Shown here in pieces: positions 9,142 through 18,464 of a stretch of DNA of 64,000 nt. Both the position numbers and the translations under genes were made by a program. Source of the DNA: JAZGGS01 sp963714405 (GTDB lineage: Bacteria; Bacteroidota; Ignavibacteria; Ignavibacteriales; Ignavibacteriaceae); contig CAVQOH010000006.1 of the NCBI GenBank assembly GCA_963714405.1, positions 310,001 to 374,000 of the forward strand, in the 5' to 3' direction. The notes under the pieces are model-generated. The model had not been told where the DNA came from, made no database searches, and saw nothing but the letters and a program-made list of their open reading frames with translations. Every line of letters begins with the position of its first letter. Within the stretch, counting starts at the first letter, position 1.

Positions 9142-11394
9142 CTATTTTATTAATACAAGTTTTTTTGTTGAAGTGAAATCTGCAGCTTTAATTGTATAAT
9201 AATAAACACCGCTGGATAATGCACTTGCATCAAATTGTACATCAAAAGAACCGCTTTGTTTATGCTCATCAACTAAACTGGCAACTTCATTACCAAGCAC
9301 ATCATAAACTTTTAGTGTAACAAAACCATCTGTTGGAATTGAATAACTAATTGTTGTAGACGGATTAAAAGGATTTGGATAATTCTGGCTCAAGGAATAA
9401 TCTAACGGAGATAATACATCTGCTTCTACAACATTGGAATATTCAAAGGTACCATCAAAATCAACTTGCTTTAATCTGTATGAATAAGTACCTGTTATAA
9501 GATCTTCATCCGTATAGGAATAATTTTGCACTTCAGTGGTAGTACCATTACCCTCTTTAAACCCAATATTAACAAATTCACCATTCTGCATCATTCTCTG
9601 AACTTCAAATCCCTGGTTATTGATTTCTGAAGCGGTTGTCCAGTTTAATGTTACATCGTTATTATTTGCTTGAGCGGTAAACGAAGTTAATTCAACAGGA
9701 ACAACGACATCAAGAGATACTGTTCTTCGATGTACGGGTGTTCCGTTTGGTCCTTCACCTTGAACCGTGATTGTATAACTTCCCGCAGTAACATTTCCAG
9801 AAGTACGGATTCGTAATGTTACACTTCCCGGAAATGTGTTAAGTGAATTACCTTGTGGGAAATCAAGAAGTAAAGTACCCATTGGTGGAGTTGGAGATAC
9901 TGTAGCTGAAAATAGTGCTGTTGATGAATAAAGTTTAACGCCGGGAACATTTACTGTTACAAAAGCACTATCATTATTTTGTGTAATTCCGGTAGTTGTC
10001 GGAGATACGTCCATTGCAAAATCTGGAAAATATGCAACATAACTTCCATAATTATTGGATCTAAAGTCAGTCCACATCATCAATGCCTGATTATCAATCG
10101 AAACCATTGCGTCATAATCTCCCAGATAATTAGCAGATCCGGGTGAACATACACCAGATGCGCAAATTCTCATTTTCTGATTTGAAATTCTTTGATTTGG
10201 AGCCCAGGTAACTCCTCCATCATCAGAATAACTTGCGTAAATATAGGCACTATCACTGGTTGGAGTATCTCGAGTATCCATCCATTTTGCGAATAGCCTT
10301 CCACTTGTAACATCACACCATATTGAAGGATGCCACTGGTGATTGGCTGTAGTACCCGGATCATCATTAATAACAACCGGGGATGACCAAGTCGTACCTT
10401 GATCCGTTGAGTACCTGCAGAAAATATCAGGTTTGTTGCCATTTCCTGCCGGAGTATTGGAAGCATATACCAAATAAAGCCTTCCACGGAAAGCACCTGT
10501 ACTTTGATCCGCGGCTATAAACGGATAAGGTCTTGTTCTAAAAAACTGGACTGTATGACGACCGCTGACACTTGTACCTACATAACCAGCAAAACTTTGT
10601 GTAGGTTTCGTTGTAAAGGTTGCACCACCATCAGTGGAGACATAAAATGTATATTGAGGAGAAAATGTACTTCCATGATTTGTTACAAAATAAACTGCTC
10701 CACCATCTGTTGAACCATTTGGTCCTATACAAACCATTGCACCGGGAAGAGGGCTGTTGGAAACATTTAAAGTTGTAGTCCATGATGCCCCAAGATTAGT
10801 AGATCTAGCAAAACCATGTCCGTTGAAGGAACTCCTGGTCATTGTTGTATAAACATATCCAGAATATGGACCAGTTGTCTGATCTGCAGCAAGCCAGTTT
10901 TTGTCTCCACCGAATATTGATGTTACTGATGCACCCCAGGTTGCACCATTATCTGTAGAACGCATAACTTTACAACCCTGAATACCTCCAAACATCGTTT
11001 CATAATAAAGGTTTCCATTTCCATCATATGCTGTGCAGGGATCACCATTTGGATTCGTACCAAAATTTGGTGATGAATGCAGCCAATCATGTCCATCACT
11101 TGTTCTCCAGGCGCCATTAATATTATAAGCACCAAAGAACTGAACAGGTACATTAGGATTTTGTGTTACGTGAGGTTCAGCAAAATCAACACCCAGGTTA
11201 AAATTGTCATAACCAAAGGCATCAGTAATTACATCTTCCTCAGAATCAGAATATTCAATATTGTCCAGTAATTCTGCAGGTACATGATCTACACGTGGGT
11301 TATCTCCCTGTGCAAGCACTGCTATATTTAATGCAGCAACGATGAAAAAAACCATCAACGAAAGACCCAATATCATAGGTAACTTCTTCTTCAT
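9142..11394 (-). CDS. Secreted sialidase-like (Asp-box) beta-propeller with T9SS sorting domain
   Basis: A 750-residue exported protein. It has a signal peptide (about 1-28), a six-bladed Asp-box propeller with motifs such as STDNGATWGA, STDGGATFTT, STDQGTTWSS and SDDGGVTWAP (about 75-450), an immunoglobulin-like region (450-570), a FnIII-like region starting VELTSFTAQANNNDVTLNW (~575-665), and a sorting domain beginning QNYPNPFNPSTTI. The catalytic residues of true sialidases cannot be confirmed, so only the fold is claimed. The start has an AGGAGG site on the minus strand at about 11400-11405, and a strong UUCG-loop terminator follows. Confidence 0.85.
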   Translation of the reverse strand: MKKKLPMILGLSLMVFFIVAALNIAVLAQGDNPRVDHVPAELLDNIEYSDSEEDVITDAFGYDNFNLGVDFAEPHVTQNPNVPVQFFGAYNINGAWRTSDGHDWLHSSPNFGTNPNGDPCTAYDGNGNLYYETMFGGIQGCKVMRSTDNGATWGASVTSIFGGDKNWLAADQTTGPYSGYVYTTMTRSSFNGHGFARSTNLGASWTTTLNVSNSPLPGAMVCIGPNGSTDGGAVYFVTNHGSTFSPQYTFYVSTDGGATFTTKPTQSFAGYVGTSVSGRHTVQFFRTRPYPFIAADQSTGAFRGRLYLVYASNTPAGNGNKPDIFCRYSTDQGTTWSSPVVINDDPGTTANHQWHPSIWCDVTSGRLFAKWMDTRDTPTSDSAYIYASYSDDGGVTWAPNQRISNQKMRICASGVCSPGSANYLGDYDAMVSIDNQALMMWTDFRSNNYGSYVAYFPDFAMDVSPTTTGITQNNDSAFVTVNVPGVKLYSSTALFSATVSPTPPMGTLLLDFPQGNSLNTFPGSVTLRIRTSGNVTAGSYTITVQGEGPNGTPVHRRTVSLDVVVPVELTSFTAQANNNDVTLNWTTASEINNQGFEVQRMMQNGEFVNIGFKEGNGTTTEVQNYSYTDEDLITGTYSYRLKQVDFDGTFEYSNVVEADVLSPLDYSLSQNYPNPFNPSTTISYSIPTDGFVTLKVYDVLGNEVASLVDEHKQSGSFDVQFDASALSSGVYYYTIKAADFTSTKKLVLIK

Positions 11395-11729
11395 TTATCC
11401 TCCTGTTTATTAATAATTAAATTAAACAATTAACTTCTTTGAACTAATTTAAGCATTGATCTTCTCAAAAGAATAGAAATAAGTATTACCGAAATCCCCA
11501 GACCATAAGAACAGAAGAGTTAGTTTGTTGTTCATTTAGCGGTATACAAAATTTTATTACACTAATGTAATAATATTTTTATCTTATGCAAAGATTTATG
11601 TAAAAATATTATGATTTCAGTTGTGTAAAATCATTGCGATATTACTTATCTAAAAATTAAAATTGGCATTTGTGTTTTAATATGTATATTTTTTAGCGGG
11701 CTTAATAATATCATCACAAAGGAGGATGT
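11395..11729. promoter_or_regulatory. Divergent intergenic region with inverted repeat
   Basis: These 335 bases separate two divergent genes and so should hold both promoters. The clearest element is ATTACA-CTAA-TGTAAT at 11556-11571, a 6-bp inverted repeat with a 4-base centre. AAAGGAGG just before the plus-strand ATG is that gene's ribosome binding site. No ORF or RNA gene was seen. Confidence 0.45.
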
Positions 11730-11987
11730 ATGAAGTTGAACGTAAAAGCATTCGCACTAACGTGCGGCATTATCTGGGGTCTGGCAATTTTACTAGCACT
11801 TGGTGGCTTCTCTCCTTTAGAGCACTCAGGAACAAATATTTCGAAACTAGGGAAAGTGTATCTTGGATATTCATATTGCTGGATTGAGGGGCATTGTCGG
11901 TCTTATCTGGGGCTTTGTCGATGGATTGGTTTCGGGCCTATTTTTGCATGGCTGTACAACAAACTGGCTAAGACAAAAGCAGAGTAA
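11730..11987 (+). CDS. Small holin-like membrane protein, with two compensating frameshifts
   Basis: The open frame encodes 85 residues: MKLNVKAFALTCGIIWGLA at the N-terminus and FAWLYNKLA near the C-terminus match the small protein family annotated as bacteriophage holin in Bacteroidota and relatives. The middle is out of frame: a +1 frame encodes GIVGLIWGFVDGLVSG, exactly the expected second membrane segment. So an insertion near 11871-11876 and a deletion near 11933-11938 replace that helix by a Cys/Trp-rich stretch while restoring the end. A good ribosome binding site (AAAGGAGG) precedes the ATG. Despite the family name nothing phage-like surrounds it; the real role is unknown. Confidence 0.7.
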   Translation: MKLNVKAFALTCGIIWGLAILLALGGFSPLEHSGTNISKLGKVYLGYSYCWIEGHCRSYLGLCRWIGFGPIFAWLYNKLAKTKAE

Positions 11988-12054
11988 TATTTAGGTCGGT
12001 TCTAATAATCTGAGATCAGGAAATTTTATTGCTCAATTGGGGTGCATTGGAAAT

Positions 12055-12507
12055 TTATACTCCGAACAGTTTTTTAAATTCATCAGTATTGCTCATACTA
12101 TTAATTTTTCTTTTTTCCTCATCATCGTTTTTACGATGAAGAATTTTTGTGGCAAAATCTTCACTCTTAATTACAGTACTGCTGCAAACTCTTGCATATT
12201 CCGCAAGGTTTTTATCTGAAGTTACCACTATTAAATTGCGCGGATTTTTACTTTTACCTACCTGGTTTTTAATTTTTATATCAGCAGAAACATTTTCTGA
12301 ATAAATTATTTTAGCATTATTAATTTTAATGGCAGCATTTGGATGTCCATCAAAATGAAGATACACTTTAGATTTTTTATTGCTGAAATAGTTATCAACT
12401 ATAAATGCTAACTTTTCGCGGCTTTTTTGTTTATCTTTTTTCTGCAAATTCTTTATTGCAGAAATTTTTCCAATCAGGTTATTGCCATCAATGATATAAA
12501 GTTTCAT
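12055..12507 (-). CDS. NYN-domain (YacP-like) putative ribonuclease
   Basis: A 150-residue cytoplasmic protein. The N-terminus YIIDGNNLIGK carries the first acidic residue of the NYN/PIN fold, ADIKI the second acidic site, and LIVVTSDKNLAEYARVC the third (TSDK). The arrangement fits the YacP/Rae1-like NYN family, of which some members are ribosome-associated mRNA nucleases. It has no signal peptide and lies 24 bases after lptD on the same strand, so it may be cotranscribed with it. The exact substrate cannot be inferred. Confidence 0.78.
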   Translation of the reverse strand: MKLYIIDGNNLIGKISAIKNLQKKDKQKSREKLAFIVDNYFSNKKSKVYLHFDGHPNAAIKINNAKIIYSENVSADIKIKNQVGKSKNPRNLIVVTSDKNLAEYARVCSSTVIKSEDFATKILHRKNDDEEKRKINSMSNTDEFKKLFGV

Positions 12508-12531
12508 TTAAAAATAAATATTAAGATTTTT

Positions 12532-15081
12532 TTAACGTGTATTATAAAAATCAGCTTGTTTCGTGATTTTTAAATCTTTAAGCTGCGGAGCCTTCACTCT
12601 GATTTCAACTCTAAAACCAGTATAAGTACCTATAGGATTCCATGTAAAATTCATTATCCAGCAATGAAGATCGCGTGAAATCCTAATTTGCGGTGCAGCA
12701 AATTCATCTCTTTCAAAATCGTAACTTCCAGTAACAGAAAATTTCCATTTGGGAGTTAGGTTAAAATTTAAACTTCCGTTCACATTAGAAAATTTATTCT
12801 CAAGATCAGGCGTTGGTTTAGACAGGTTATAATTATAAGTTAAGGAAATATCCCACGGTATATTAAAATCAGGATCCCGTTCATCATAAATTCCCTGGTA
12901 AACATTTCTATCTGCAGCTCCCAGTCCAAATTCATCAATTTCATTGGTAGGAGGAAGATCTTTTCCTGATTCTGATTTTAATCTGTCTCCGGAGATTCGT
13001 GTTCCAATAGAAAAACTAAAATTAGTCATCCTTAGTAAGCCCTTACCCTCATCAATTAAAAACTTATTTATTTTACTGATGTTACCTGAATAATCATATG
13101 GTGTGAAAGTTGAAGAACCTGAAAAATCAAAGATATCACTTATCTGTGTTCTGTAGGATAATCTTAAATCTGAAAAATTTAGTGAATCGGCTGCAAAGTT
13201 ATAACTCATTCCTGCAGTAAGATTAAGTAATTGTATTTTGTTTTCCTTGGAAGTTGTATCGGTTGGATCTGCAATCGTTTTCATTTCAAAATTATTACCA
13301 ATAGAAAAGTTCAGATTTTGTTGTTCGCCAGAAGTTGCTCCTCCAAATATTTCTCTTTCAAATTTGTTATACCTCACTTTTGAACCATCCAGAGCTGTAT
13401 ATTCTCCATAATAGCCCCATTTAGGTTCCGAAAAATCGGGACGATAACTGTAGCTCAAATTTGGAGTTACAGTGTGGCGTATAGCGCTAATTCCTGGAAA
13501 TATAGAATTAAACATTCCGTAAAATTTTGTTGAAGTACCAACACCAACGCTGAATGTTCTTACAAAATCAATTTTTCTAACATCATTTGTAACTACTGAA
13601 TCTCCACCATTAAAAGAAAGCACAGAAAATTTTTCTATTTGTTTATTATACCATTTTTCTTCATATCTGAAGGAAGGTGAAAAACTGAAATGACCAATTT
13701 TAGGTGAAAGATCTGCATTAATGTTATGCTTAATTCCTCCGCGTATTTTAAGTTCACCTTCAACTTTATTGCGGTTATTCTGGAATTGTCCTGAATATGA
13801 ATATCCAAATAATTCATACCAGTCTTTATCCTGTCCGGAGGATTCACTTCTGAAAGGATAACTTTGTGCTTTCCTGAAAGAAAAGCTTGGCAGAACTTCA
13901 TAGATATCATTTGTTTGAATTACCTGTCTTCGGTTATAATTTATTGTTGCACTGTTTCCGGATTCATCCCATGTTTTGGAAAGAGTAGCATTGGAAATAA
14001 TTTCATTTCTTAGTAAATCATTAAAGTTGGAAACATTGCGTGATAAATAACTCTTTGTTGCAAATTCCAGGTTTGCATCAAATCTTAAAGTTGGTGTAAG
14101 TGTTTGATTATGAAACCATCTTAATCGCCAATCAATTTGCTGGCTGAAATCAGGATCTGTTGATTCACCCTTTGAAAAATCAGAATACGCTCCTTCAATA
14201 TTTCCGGTATAATTGTAACGGTTTGCATACCTGAAACGGCTATTTAAATTATAACTACCGCGTGTGTAATAATCTGCAGTTGCATTCCAATCCATGTAAT
14301 CACTTATTGCCCAGAAGTAGCCGAATCTTCCAAAATAAGTTCCGTAAGTTGCATCGCTTCCAAAAACAGGAGCAATTAAACCTGATCTCCTTCCAGATTG
14401 TAAAGGCAGCACTGCAAAAGGAATAGGAATGGGCAGAGGTACTTCTCCAAAATTCAGAAAGATCCATTCTGCTGCTAGCTGCTCTTCCTGTATCACTTTC
14501 ATTTTTGGTGAGTAAATATGATAATGAGGACATTCAGCATCACAGGTTGTATAAATTCCATCTTCAATAAAATAAGTATCCTTGCTTACTTTTTTAATTT
14601 TTTCACCGTGGTAAAATGCACCTTCAATTTCAGTATCTGCCATAGATAGAGAACCCTGCCCTGTTTTAAAATTATAACGCATTGTTCTTCCTTCGTACTT
14701 TTCCCCTCCTTCAACTAAAACAGGTGTACCGATTAAATTTTCTGAGATAGAATCTTTTGGAACTCCAACAGCTTCAATTTCATATTTCTCAAAATCAACA
14801 ATGATGTTTGCGCTGTTTATCTCTGTAGATTTGTAATTAATTTTTCCTTCACCATAAATTGCCATCTTTTTCTCTTTTACAAAAAAGATTAATGAATCAG
14901 TAGCATTTGCGTATACAATAGTATCTATATCAGATTTATTCTTAACATCTTCAACGGTTAACGTATCAGCAATTGAGTTAACTAATGAATCTGCCGGGAT
15001 AATAAGAAGTGTATCATTCTGCTGTGCGAACAGACTACTTGATAAGACAAAAAAAATGTTGGCGAACAGAAGATATTTCAT
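12532..15081 (-). CDS. lptD: Putative LPS-assembly protein LptD (OstA family)
   Basis: An 849-residue outer-membrane protein. It has a signal peptide ending at LFAQ, an N-terminal OstA-like periplasmic domain (FVKEKKMAIYGEGKINYKS, then KYEGRTMRYNFKTGQG), two cysteines in TTCDAECPHYH, the barrel-start signature LPIPIPFAVLPLQSGRRSG and a long C-terminal beta-barrel rich in alternating aromatic strands (about 240-849). LptD inserts lipopolysaccharide into the outer leaflet, so its presence argues for a Gram-negative envelope. The family in this lineage is divergent from the proteobacterial one, so the functional match is by homology. Confidence 0.85.
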   Translation of the reverse strand: MKYLLFANIFFVLSSSLFAQQNDTLLIIPADSLVNSIADTLTVEDVKNKSDIDTIVYANATDSLIFFVKEKKMAIYGEGKINYKSTEINSANIIVDFEKYEIEAVGVPKDSISENLIGTPVLVEGGEKYEGRTMRYNFKTGQGSLSMADTEIEGAFYHGEKIKKVSKDTYFIEDGIYTTCDAECPHYHIYSPKMKVIQEEQLAAEWIFLNFGEVPLPIPIPFAVLPLQSGRRSGLIAPVFGSDATYGTYFGRFGYFWAISDYMDWNATADYYTRGSYNLNSRFRYANRYNYTGNIEGAYSDFSKGESTDPDFSQQIDWRLRWFHNQTLTPTLRFDANLEFATKSYLSRNVSNFNDLLRNEIISNATLSKTWDESGNSATINYNRRQVIQTNDIYEVLPSFSFRKAQSYPFRSESSGQDKDWYELFGYSYSGQFQNNRNKVEGELKIRGGIKHNINADLSPKIGHFSFSPSFRYEEKWYNKQIEKFSVLSFNGGDSVVTNDVRKIDFVRTFSVGVGTSTKFYGMFNSIFPGISAIRHTVTPNLSYSYRPDFSEPKWGYYGEYTALDGSKVRYNKFEREIFGGATSGEQQNLNFSIGNNFEMKTIADPTDTTSKENKIQLLNLTAGMSYNFAADSLNFSDLRLSYRTQISDIFDFSGSSTFTPYDYSGNISKINKFLIDEGKGLLRMTNFSFSIGTRISGDRLKSESGKDLPPTNEIDEFGLGAADRNVYQGIYDERDPDFNIPWDISLTYNYNLSKPTPDLENKFSNVNGSLNFNLTPKWKFSVTGSYDFERDEFAAPQIRISRDLHCWIMNFTWNPIGTYTGFRVEIRVKAPQLKDLKITKQADFYNTR

Positions 15082-15212
15082 ACCAGAAAGATAAGAATAT
15101 GCCTGAATTAAGTGTACTACTTAATTTTAAGACGAAGAAAATTAATTATTTGTTTCAAACAATAATAACCGCACACAAATTATGTGCGATTATTATATTA
15201 TAGTAACTATGA

Positions 15213-15818
15213 TTAGTTTGAAAATTGGTGATCAACTATTTTAAGTTCACCCGGATAATTTATATCTCCAAGCATTGTGCTGACAGTAGGATCAGCAAAC
15301 AATGTTAATCTTGTTGCAGATCCCTGCTGCCCGCCCACTGCAAGGACAAGATTTATTAAGGATTCGTATCCCTGTCCTTGAATAAATTCCATTAAATCAA
15401 AATTTATCTGAATAGGTATTAATGATATTTCACCTGTTCCGGGAACAGAAACCGGTGATGCAATATTACCTGAAATTGTTTCTTTGCCATCAATCTGCAA
15501 ATGCCATGGAAATGATTTAAGTGTTGCATCAGTTTTTGCATAACCGCCTGTTCCATCATTCGGATTTTTTGCTTCAACGTTAAGTGTAAATGAAATGGGT
15601 AATTTTCCTGAAGCAACGGTTGTAGAAATATTTATTATTTCAAGCGGGCTGAAATCTCCCAATTGCGATTTACTTGAAATATCAATTCCGTTAACATTAA
15701 AACCATTCACTTCACCAAGTTTAAATTGAAGCCGTGAAAGATTAGTAATGGTTTTGTATATAGAACAACTGGTAAACGTAAAAATTAACAAAGCTGATAG
15801 TAATAGTATTTTTTTCAT
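15213..15818 (-). CDS. Lipoprotein with LEA-type-2-like domain
   Basis: A 201-residue protein with a lipoprotein signal peptide (lipobox TFTSC, Cys18) followed by one beta-rich domain reading PLEIINISTTVASGKLPISFTLNVEAKNP, the pattern of LEA14/WHy-like domains of small bacterial lipoproteins (FTLNVEAKNPND). It would sit in the periplasm attached to a membrane. Its ATG overlaps the stop of the upstream oxidoreductase gene by four bases (ATGA type), which implies translational coupling. The function is unknown. Confidence 0.65.
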   Translation of the reverse strand: MKKILLLSALLIFTFTSCSIYKTITNLSRLQFKLGEVNGFNVNGIDISSKSQLGDFSPLEIINISTTVASGKLPISFTLNVEAKNPNDGTGGYAKTDATLKSFPWHLQIDGKETISGNIASPVSVPGTGEISLIPIQINFDLMEFIQGQGYESLINLVLAVGGQQGSATRLTLFADPTVSTMLGDINYPGELKIVDHQFSN

Positions 15819-16810
15819 TCTATTCCCTTTTGTGATTTTTCTATTTTTTGAATTATTATTTCAGCAACTTTTAAAGCTCTTAAACCATCTTCACCCGAAA
15901 CTTTTGGTTTTTCCTTAACTAATACTGAACTTACAAAAAGCTGGAGTTCATATTTAAGTGCGTTTATTTCTTTTTGTTTTGGCTGTTCGTAAACAAGCTT
16001 TTTCTTTTTATCACCTACCCCAATTTCTCCCAGTGAAATGAATGTGGGTGAATCTTTGCTATCCACAGGTAATAAGCGAAACAGTTCTGCAACACCTGTA
16101 ATAAAATCCAAGGCAATGTATCCATCTTGCTGAAATATTCTCATTTTTCGCATTTTTTTCTGAGAAATCCTGCTTGCAGTAACATTAGCAACAACTCCAT
16201 TTTCAAATTGGATTCGTGCGTTTGCTATATCAAGATTATCAGAAACAATTGCCACACCGTTTGCCTGAACATCCTTTACTTCACTTTTTACTAAACTTAA
16301 AATTATATCAATATCGTGAATCATTAAATCTAAAACAACTGCCACATCGGTTCCGCGGGGATTAAACTGTGCTAACCTATCAGTTTGGATAAACTTTGGT
16401 TCAAGCATGTATTCTTCCATGGATACAAGAGCAGGATTAAATCTTTCAATATGCCCAACCTGCAAATTCAATTTTTTTTCATTTGAAATTTTTACAAGTT
16501 CTTCCGCCTGCGGAATTGTTGCAGTAATTGGTTTTTCAACAAAAACGTGTATGTTTTTTTCAAAACATTTTTTTGCAATATCATAATGAGCACTTGTTAT
16601 TGCAGCAATTGAAACTGCATCAACTTTATTTAGTAATTCATCTACAGACTTAAGACTTTGGACATTGAACTCTTTGCTTACTTGCTTTGCCTGATCAGAA
16701 TTTGAATCGTAAATCCCAACGAGTTCGCAGTTCTCTATTTCTTTAAACATCTTTGTATGTAGTTTACCAAGATGCCCTGTACCGATAACTCCAACTTTTA
16801 GTTTTTTCAT
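15815..16810 (-). CDS. Gfo/Idh/MocA family NAD(P)-dependent oxidoreductase
   Basis: A 331-residue cytoplasmic dehydrogenase. The N-terminal Rossmann fold has GVIGTGHLGKLHTKMF (residues ~6-21) and the family signature FVEKPITATIPQAEEL with the EKP lysine at about 93; the C-terminal half is the substrate-binding alpha/beta domain with DLMIHDIDIILSL containing the conserved His/Asp. Members act on sugars or UDP-sugars; the substrate is not evident. It is flanked by envelope genes (LEA-like lipoprotein, T9SS plug, lptD), which makes a role in surface glycan synthesis possible but unproven. Confidence 0.85.
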   Translation of the reverse strand: MKKLKVGVIGTGHLGKLHTKMFKEIENCELVGIYDSNSDQAKQVSKEFNVQSLKSVDELLNKVDAVSIAAITSAHYDIAKKCFEKNIHVFVEKPITATIPQAEELVKISNEKKLNLQVGHIERFNPALVSMEEYMLEPKFIQTDRLAQFNPRGTDVAVVLDLMIHDIDIILSLVKSEVKDVQANGVAIVSDNLDIANARIQFENGVVANVTASRISQKKMRKMRIFQQDGYIALDFITGVAELFRLLPVDSKDSPTFISLGEIGVGDKKKKLVYEQPKQKEINALKYELQLFVSSVLVKEKPKVSGEDGLRALKVAEIIIQKIEKSQKGIE

Positions 16811-16815
16811 AATTT

Positions 16816-18048
16816 TTATCTTGCTGTAATTCTCTTATAGCCAATTATTCTCTCATAGCCGCCAAGTTCCTGCTCATTGTAATAAAGAAAAACATCATAT
16901 TCTTTTTTATTAACCCATGTATTCCCTTCAAGCACTAGCCAATCCGTATTTACAATTTCACCGTTTATTACATCCGCGGTAACATATTGGTAATCGTAAA
17001 TACCTCTTTTTAACGGGATTGTTATTGAGCTTATTCCACCTGTCTTTTCCATTTTATAATCTGCTGAAAGATTCCAGTTATTAAATGCCCCGACTAAAAA
17101 AATATCTCCGTAAACATCATCCGGCGAACGGATTGAAAAAGTAACATTTAGGTAAGTTGAATATGTATCTTTAAAATCAGCGAGTAACATTCCCCCGTTC
17201 AAATCTTTTTGTCTTGTTGGAATTAGGAACCGCGAAAATTCCAATCCATCTAACTGTGCTTTAACATTCTTACCAATAAATCTATTTTGATCTCTAATAT
17301 CAACCTGTCTGAATTCATTCCCTGCCTGGATATCTCTTGCAATAAAAGTGAACTTACGGTTTGCATCCCATTCATACTTGCGAAAGAGTGTATTAGTAAC
17401 TCTACCAATAACAATTGGATTATAAATTTTATGATTTTCTATTATCTCGATTTTATCTACAAATGAAGGATGAAATTTATCAGGTAAATTAAAATTTGTG
17501 GTTACATTAAAAACTTTTGCAAGCTCTACAGGCCAGTAAGTTTTTCCCTCCAGCTCATCCTGTTTAACTTTTACACCTAAAGGAACTTCCTGCCTGATAA
17601 AGAAAAATTTTCCTTCTCCATATACAACTGAAGTATCCTGCGTATCTGTAATATAAAATCTCCATTTACCTGAAAACGGAAATTTAACATCATCTTTTAA
17701 GTTTGGGTATTCACCTTTAAAATGATATTGCGCATCTTTAACTGTTGAAGGAAGATATTCAAAATCTAAAAAGTAAGCTGTGTTGTTCAATGTGTTAAGC
17801 AGAAAAGTATTTTTTGTAGGATTCCATCCTTTATCGCAAAACCTGAAAATGATATTCATATTTGGTAAAAAACTACCCTCAACATCAAACTCAATTATTA
17901 AACGATTTGCTGCTGTTATTACAGGAAGCGAAGTTTTACTTGCGGTGGTAAAAACGTTCAGACTTTTTACTTCAAAATCATTTACTGATTGCGGAAGCGC
18001 TAAGTTTACAAATAGAAAAAATGCAACTGCTGCAAAAATATATTTCAA
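16816..18048 (-). CDS. Type IX secretion system plug-domain protein (formerly DUF5103)
   Basis: Started at TTG 18048 the protein has ~410 residues with an immediate signal peptide (KYIFAAVAFFLFVNLALPQ). The longer reading from ATG 18084 would overlap the previous gene and put 12 residues before the signal. The TTG has AGGGGAG at 18054-18060 with five-base spacing. The body matches the DUF5103/T9SS plug family: an N-terminal beta domain (NRLIIEFDVEG...FRFCDKGWNPT), then RNQRFIGKNV-like segments and a C-terminal Ig-like domain with DVYGDIFLVGAFNNW. The plug is known to close the SprA translocon of T9SS, which fits the many T9SS cargo genes here. Confidence 0.82.
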   Translation of the reverse strand: MKYIFAAVAFFLFVNLALPQSVNDFEVKSLNVFTTASKTSLPVITAANRLIIEFDVEGSFLPNMNIIFRFCDKGWNPTKNTFLLNTLNNTAYFLDFEYLPSTVKDAQYHFKGEYPNLKDDVKFPFSGKWRFYITDTQDTSVVYGEGKFFFIRQEVPLGVKVKQDELEGKTYWPVELAKVFNVTTNFNLPDKFHPSFVDKIEIIENHKIYNPIVIGRVTNTLFRKYEWDANRKFTFIARDIQAGNEFRQVDIRDQNRFIGKNVKAQLDGLEFSRFLIPTRQKDLNGGMLLADFKDTYSTYLNVTFSIRSPDDVYGDIFLVGAFNNWNLSADYKMEKTGGISSITIPLKRGIYDYQYVTADVINGEIVNTDWLVLEGNTWVNKKEYDVFLYYNEQELGGYERIIGYKRITAR

Positions 18049-18053
18049 AAATT

Positions 18054-18060
18054 CTCCCCT
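18054..18060 (-). promoter_or_regulatory. Ribosome binding site deciding a TTG start
   Basis: AGGGGAG on the minus strand lies five bases before TTG at 18046-18048. It supports the TTG rather than the upstream ATG (18084) as the start of the T9SS plug gene. Confidence 0.75.
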
Positions 18061-18061
18061 A

Positions 18062-18301
18062 TTAAAAATCAAAAATTTCAACACACTTTATTGAGCTGTG
18101 AGGAATGAAAATTCCAACTATCTGGTCTTCCCTCTTTGCTTCTAAAAGAATTCCATCATCAAAAGCACTAACCAGTTTACCGGTCTTAAATACAATCTCG
18201 TAAAGCGCCTGATCTGTTTTGGGATCCTTCGTTGCACCGTAATTTTCGTGCAAGGTTACATTTAATGTTTGGTTAATATGCTCTGACCAGTCCATCTTCA
18301 T
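18062..18301 (-). CDS. Small hypothetical protein, possible LSm-like fold
   Basis: A 79-residue protein without signal peptide or membrane segment. I do not recognise the family with certainty. The central stretch TGKLVSAFDDGILLEAKRED followed by GIFIPHSSIKCVEIF resembles the Sm-fold pattern (GILLE, then IPHSSI and a final beta strand), so an LSm-like beta-barrel is conceivable. It lies directly upstream of the T9SS plug gene and their coding regions are 13 bases apart. Confidence 0.6.
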   Translation of the reverse strand: MKMDWSEHINQTLNVTLHENYGATKDPKTDQALYEIVFKTGKLVSAFDDGILLEAKREDQIVGIFIPHSSIKCVEIFDF

Positions 18302-18412
18302 AATAATTTCCTTTTTATTCCAATTTTATAAGAATTAGTACAAAATATAAAGATAATTTAATGTATTTGAGTTATTAAAGCATTGTAAAAATTGATCCAA
18401 TTTTAAAATAAA

Positions 18413-18442
18413 AAACCCCTGTGTTAAATTTCACAGGGGTTT
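18413..18442 (-). terminator. Terminator after the pnt operon
   Basis: AAACCCCTGTG and CACAGGGGTTT form a perfect 11-bp stem around an 8-base AT loop; the minus-strand side continues with TTTTTTATTTT. It closes the leftward pntAA-pntAB-pntB transcript 22 bases after the stop. Confidence 0.93.
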
Positions 18443-18464
18443 ACAATTACTTATATAACTTTGC

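Noticed and set aside
11730..11987. Prophage, suggested by the holin-like gene
   Set aside because: No other phage gene, integrase or attachment site lies nearby, and this small family is chromosomal in many related genomes.
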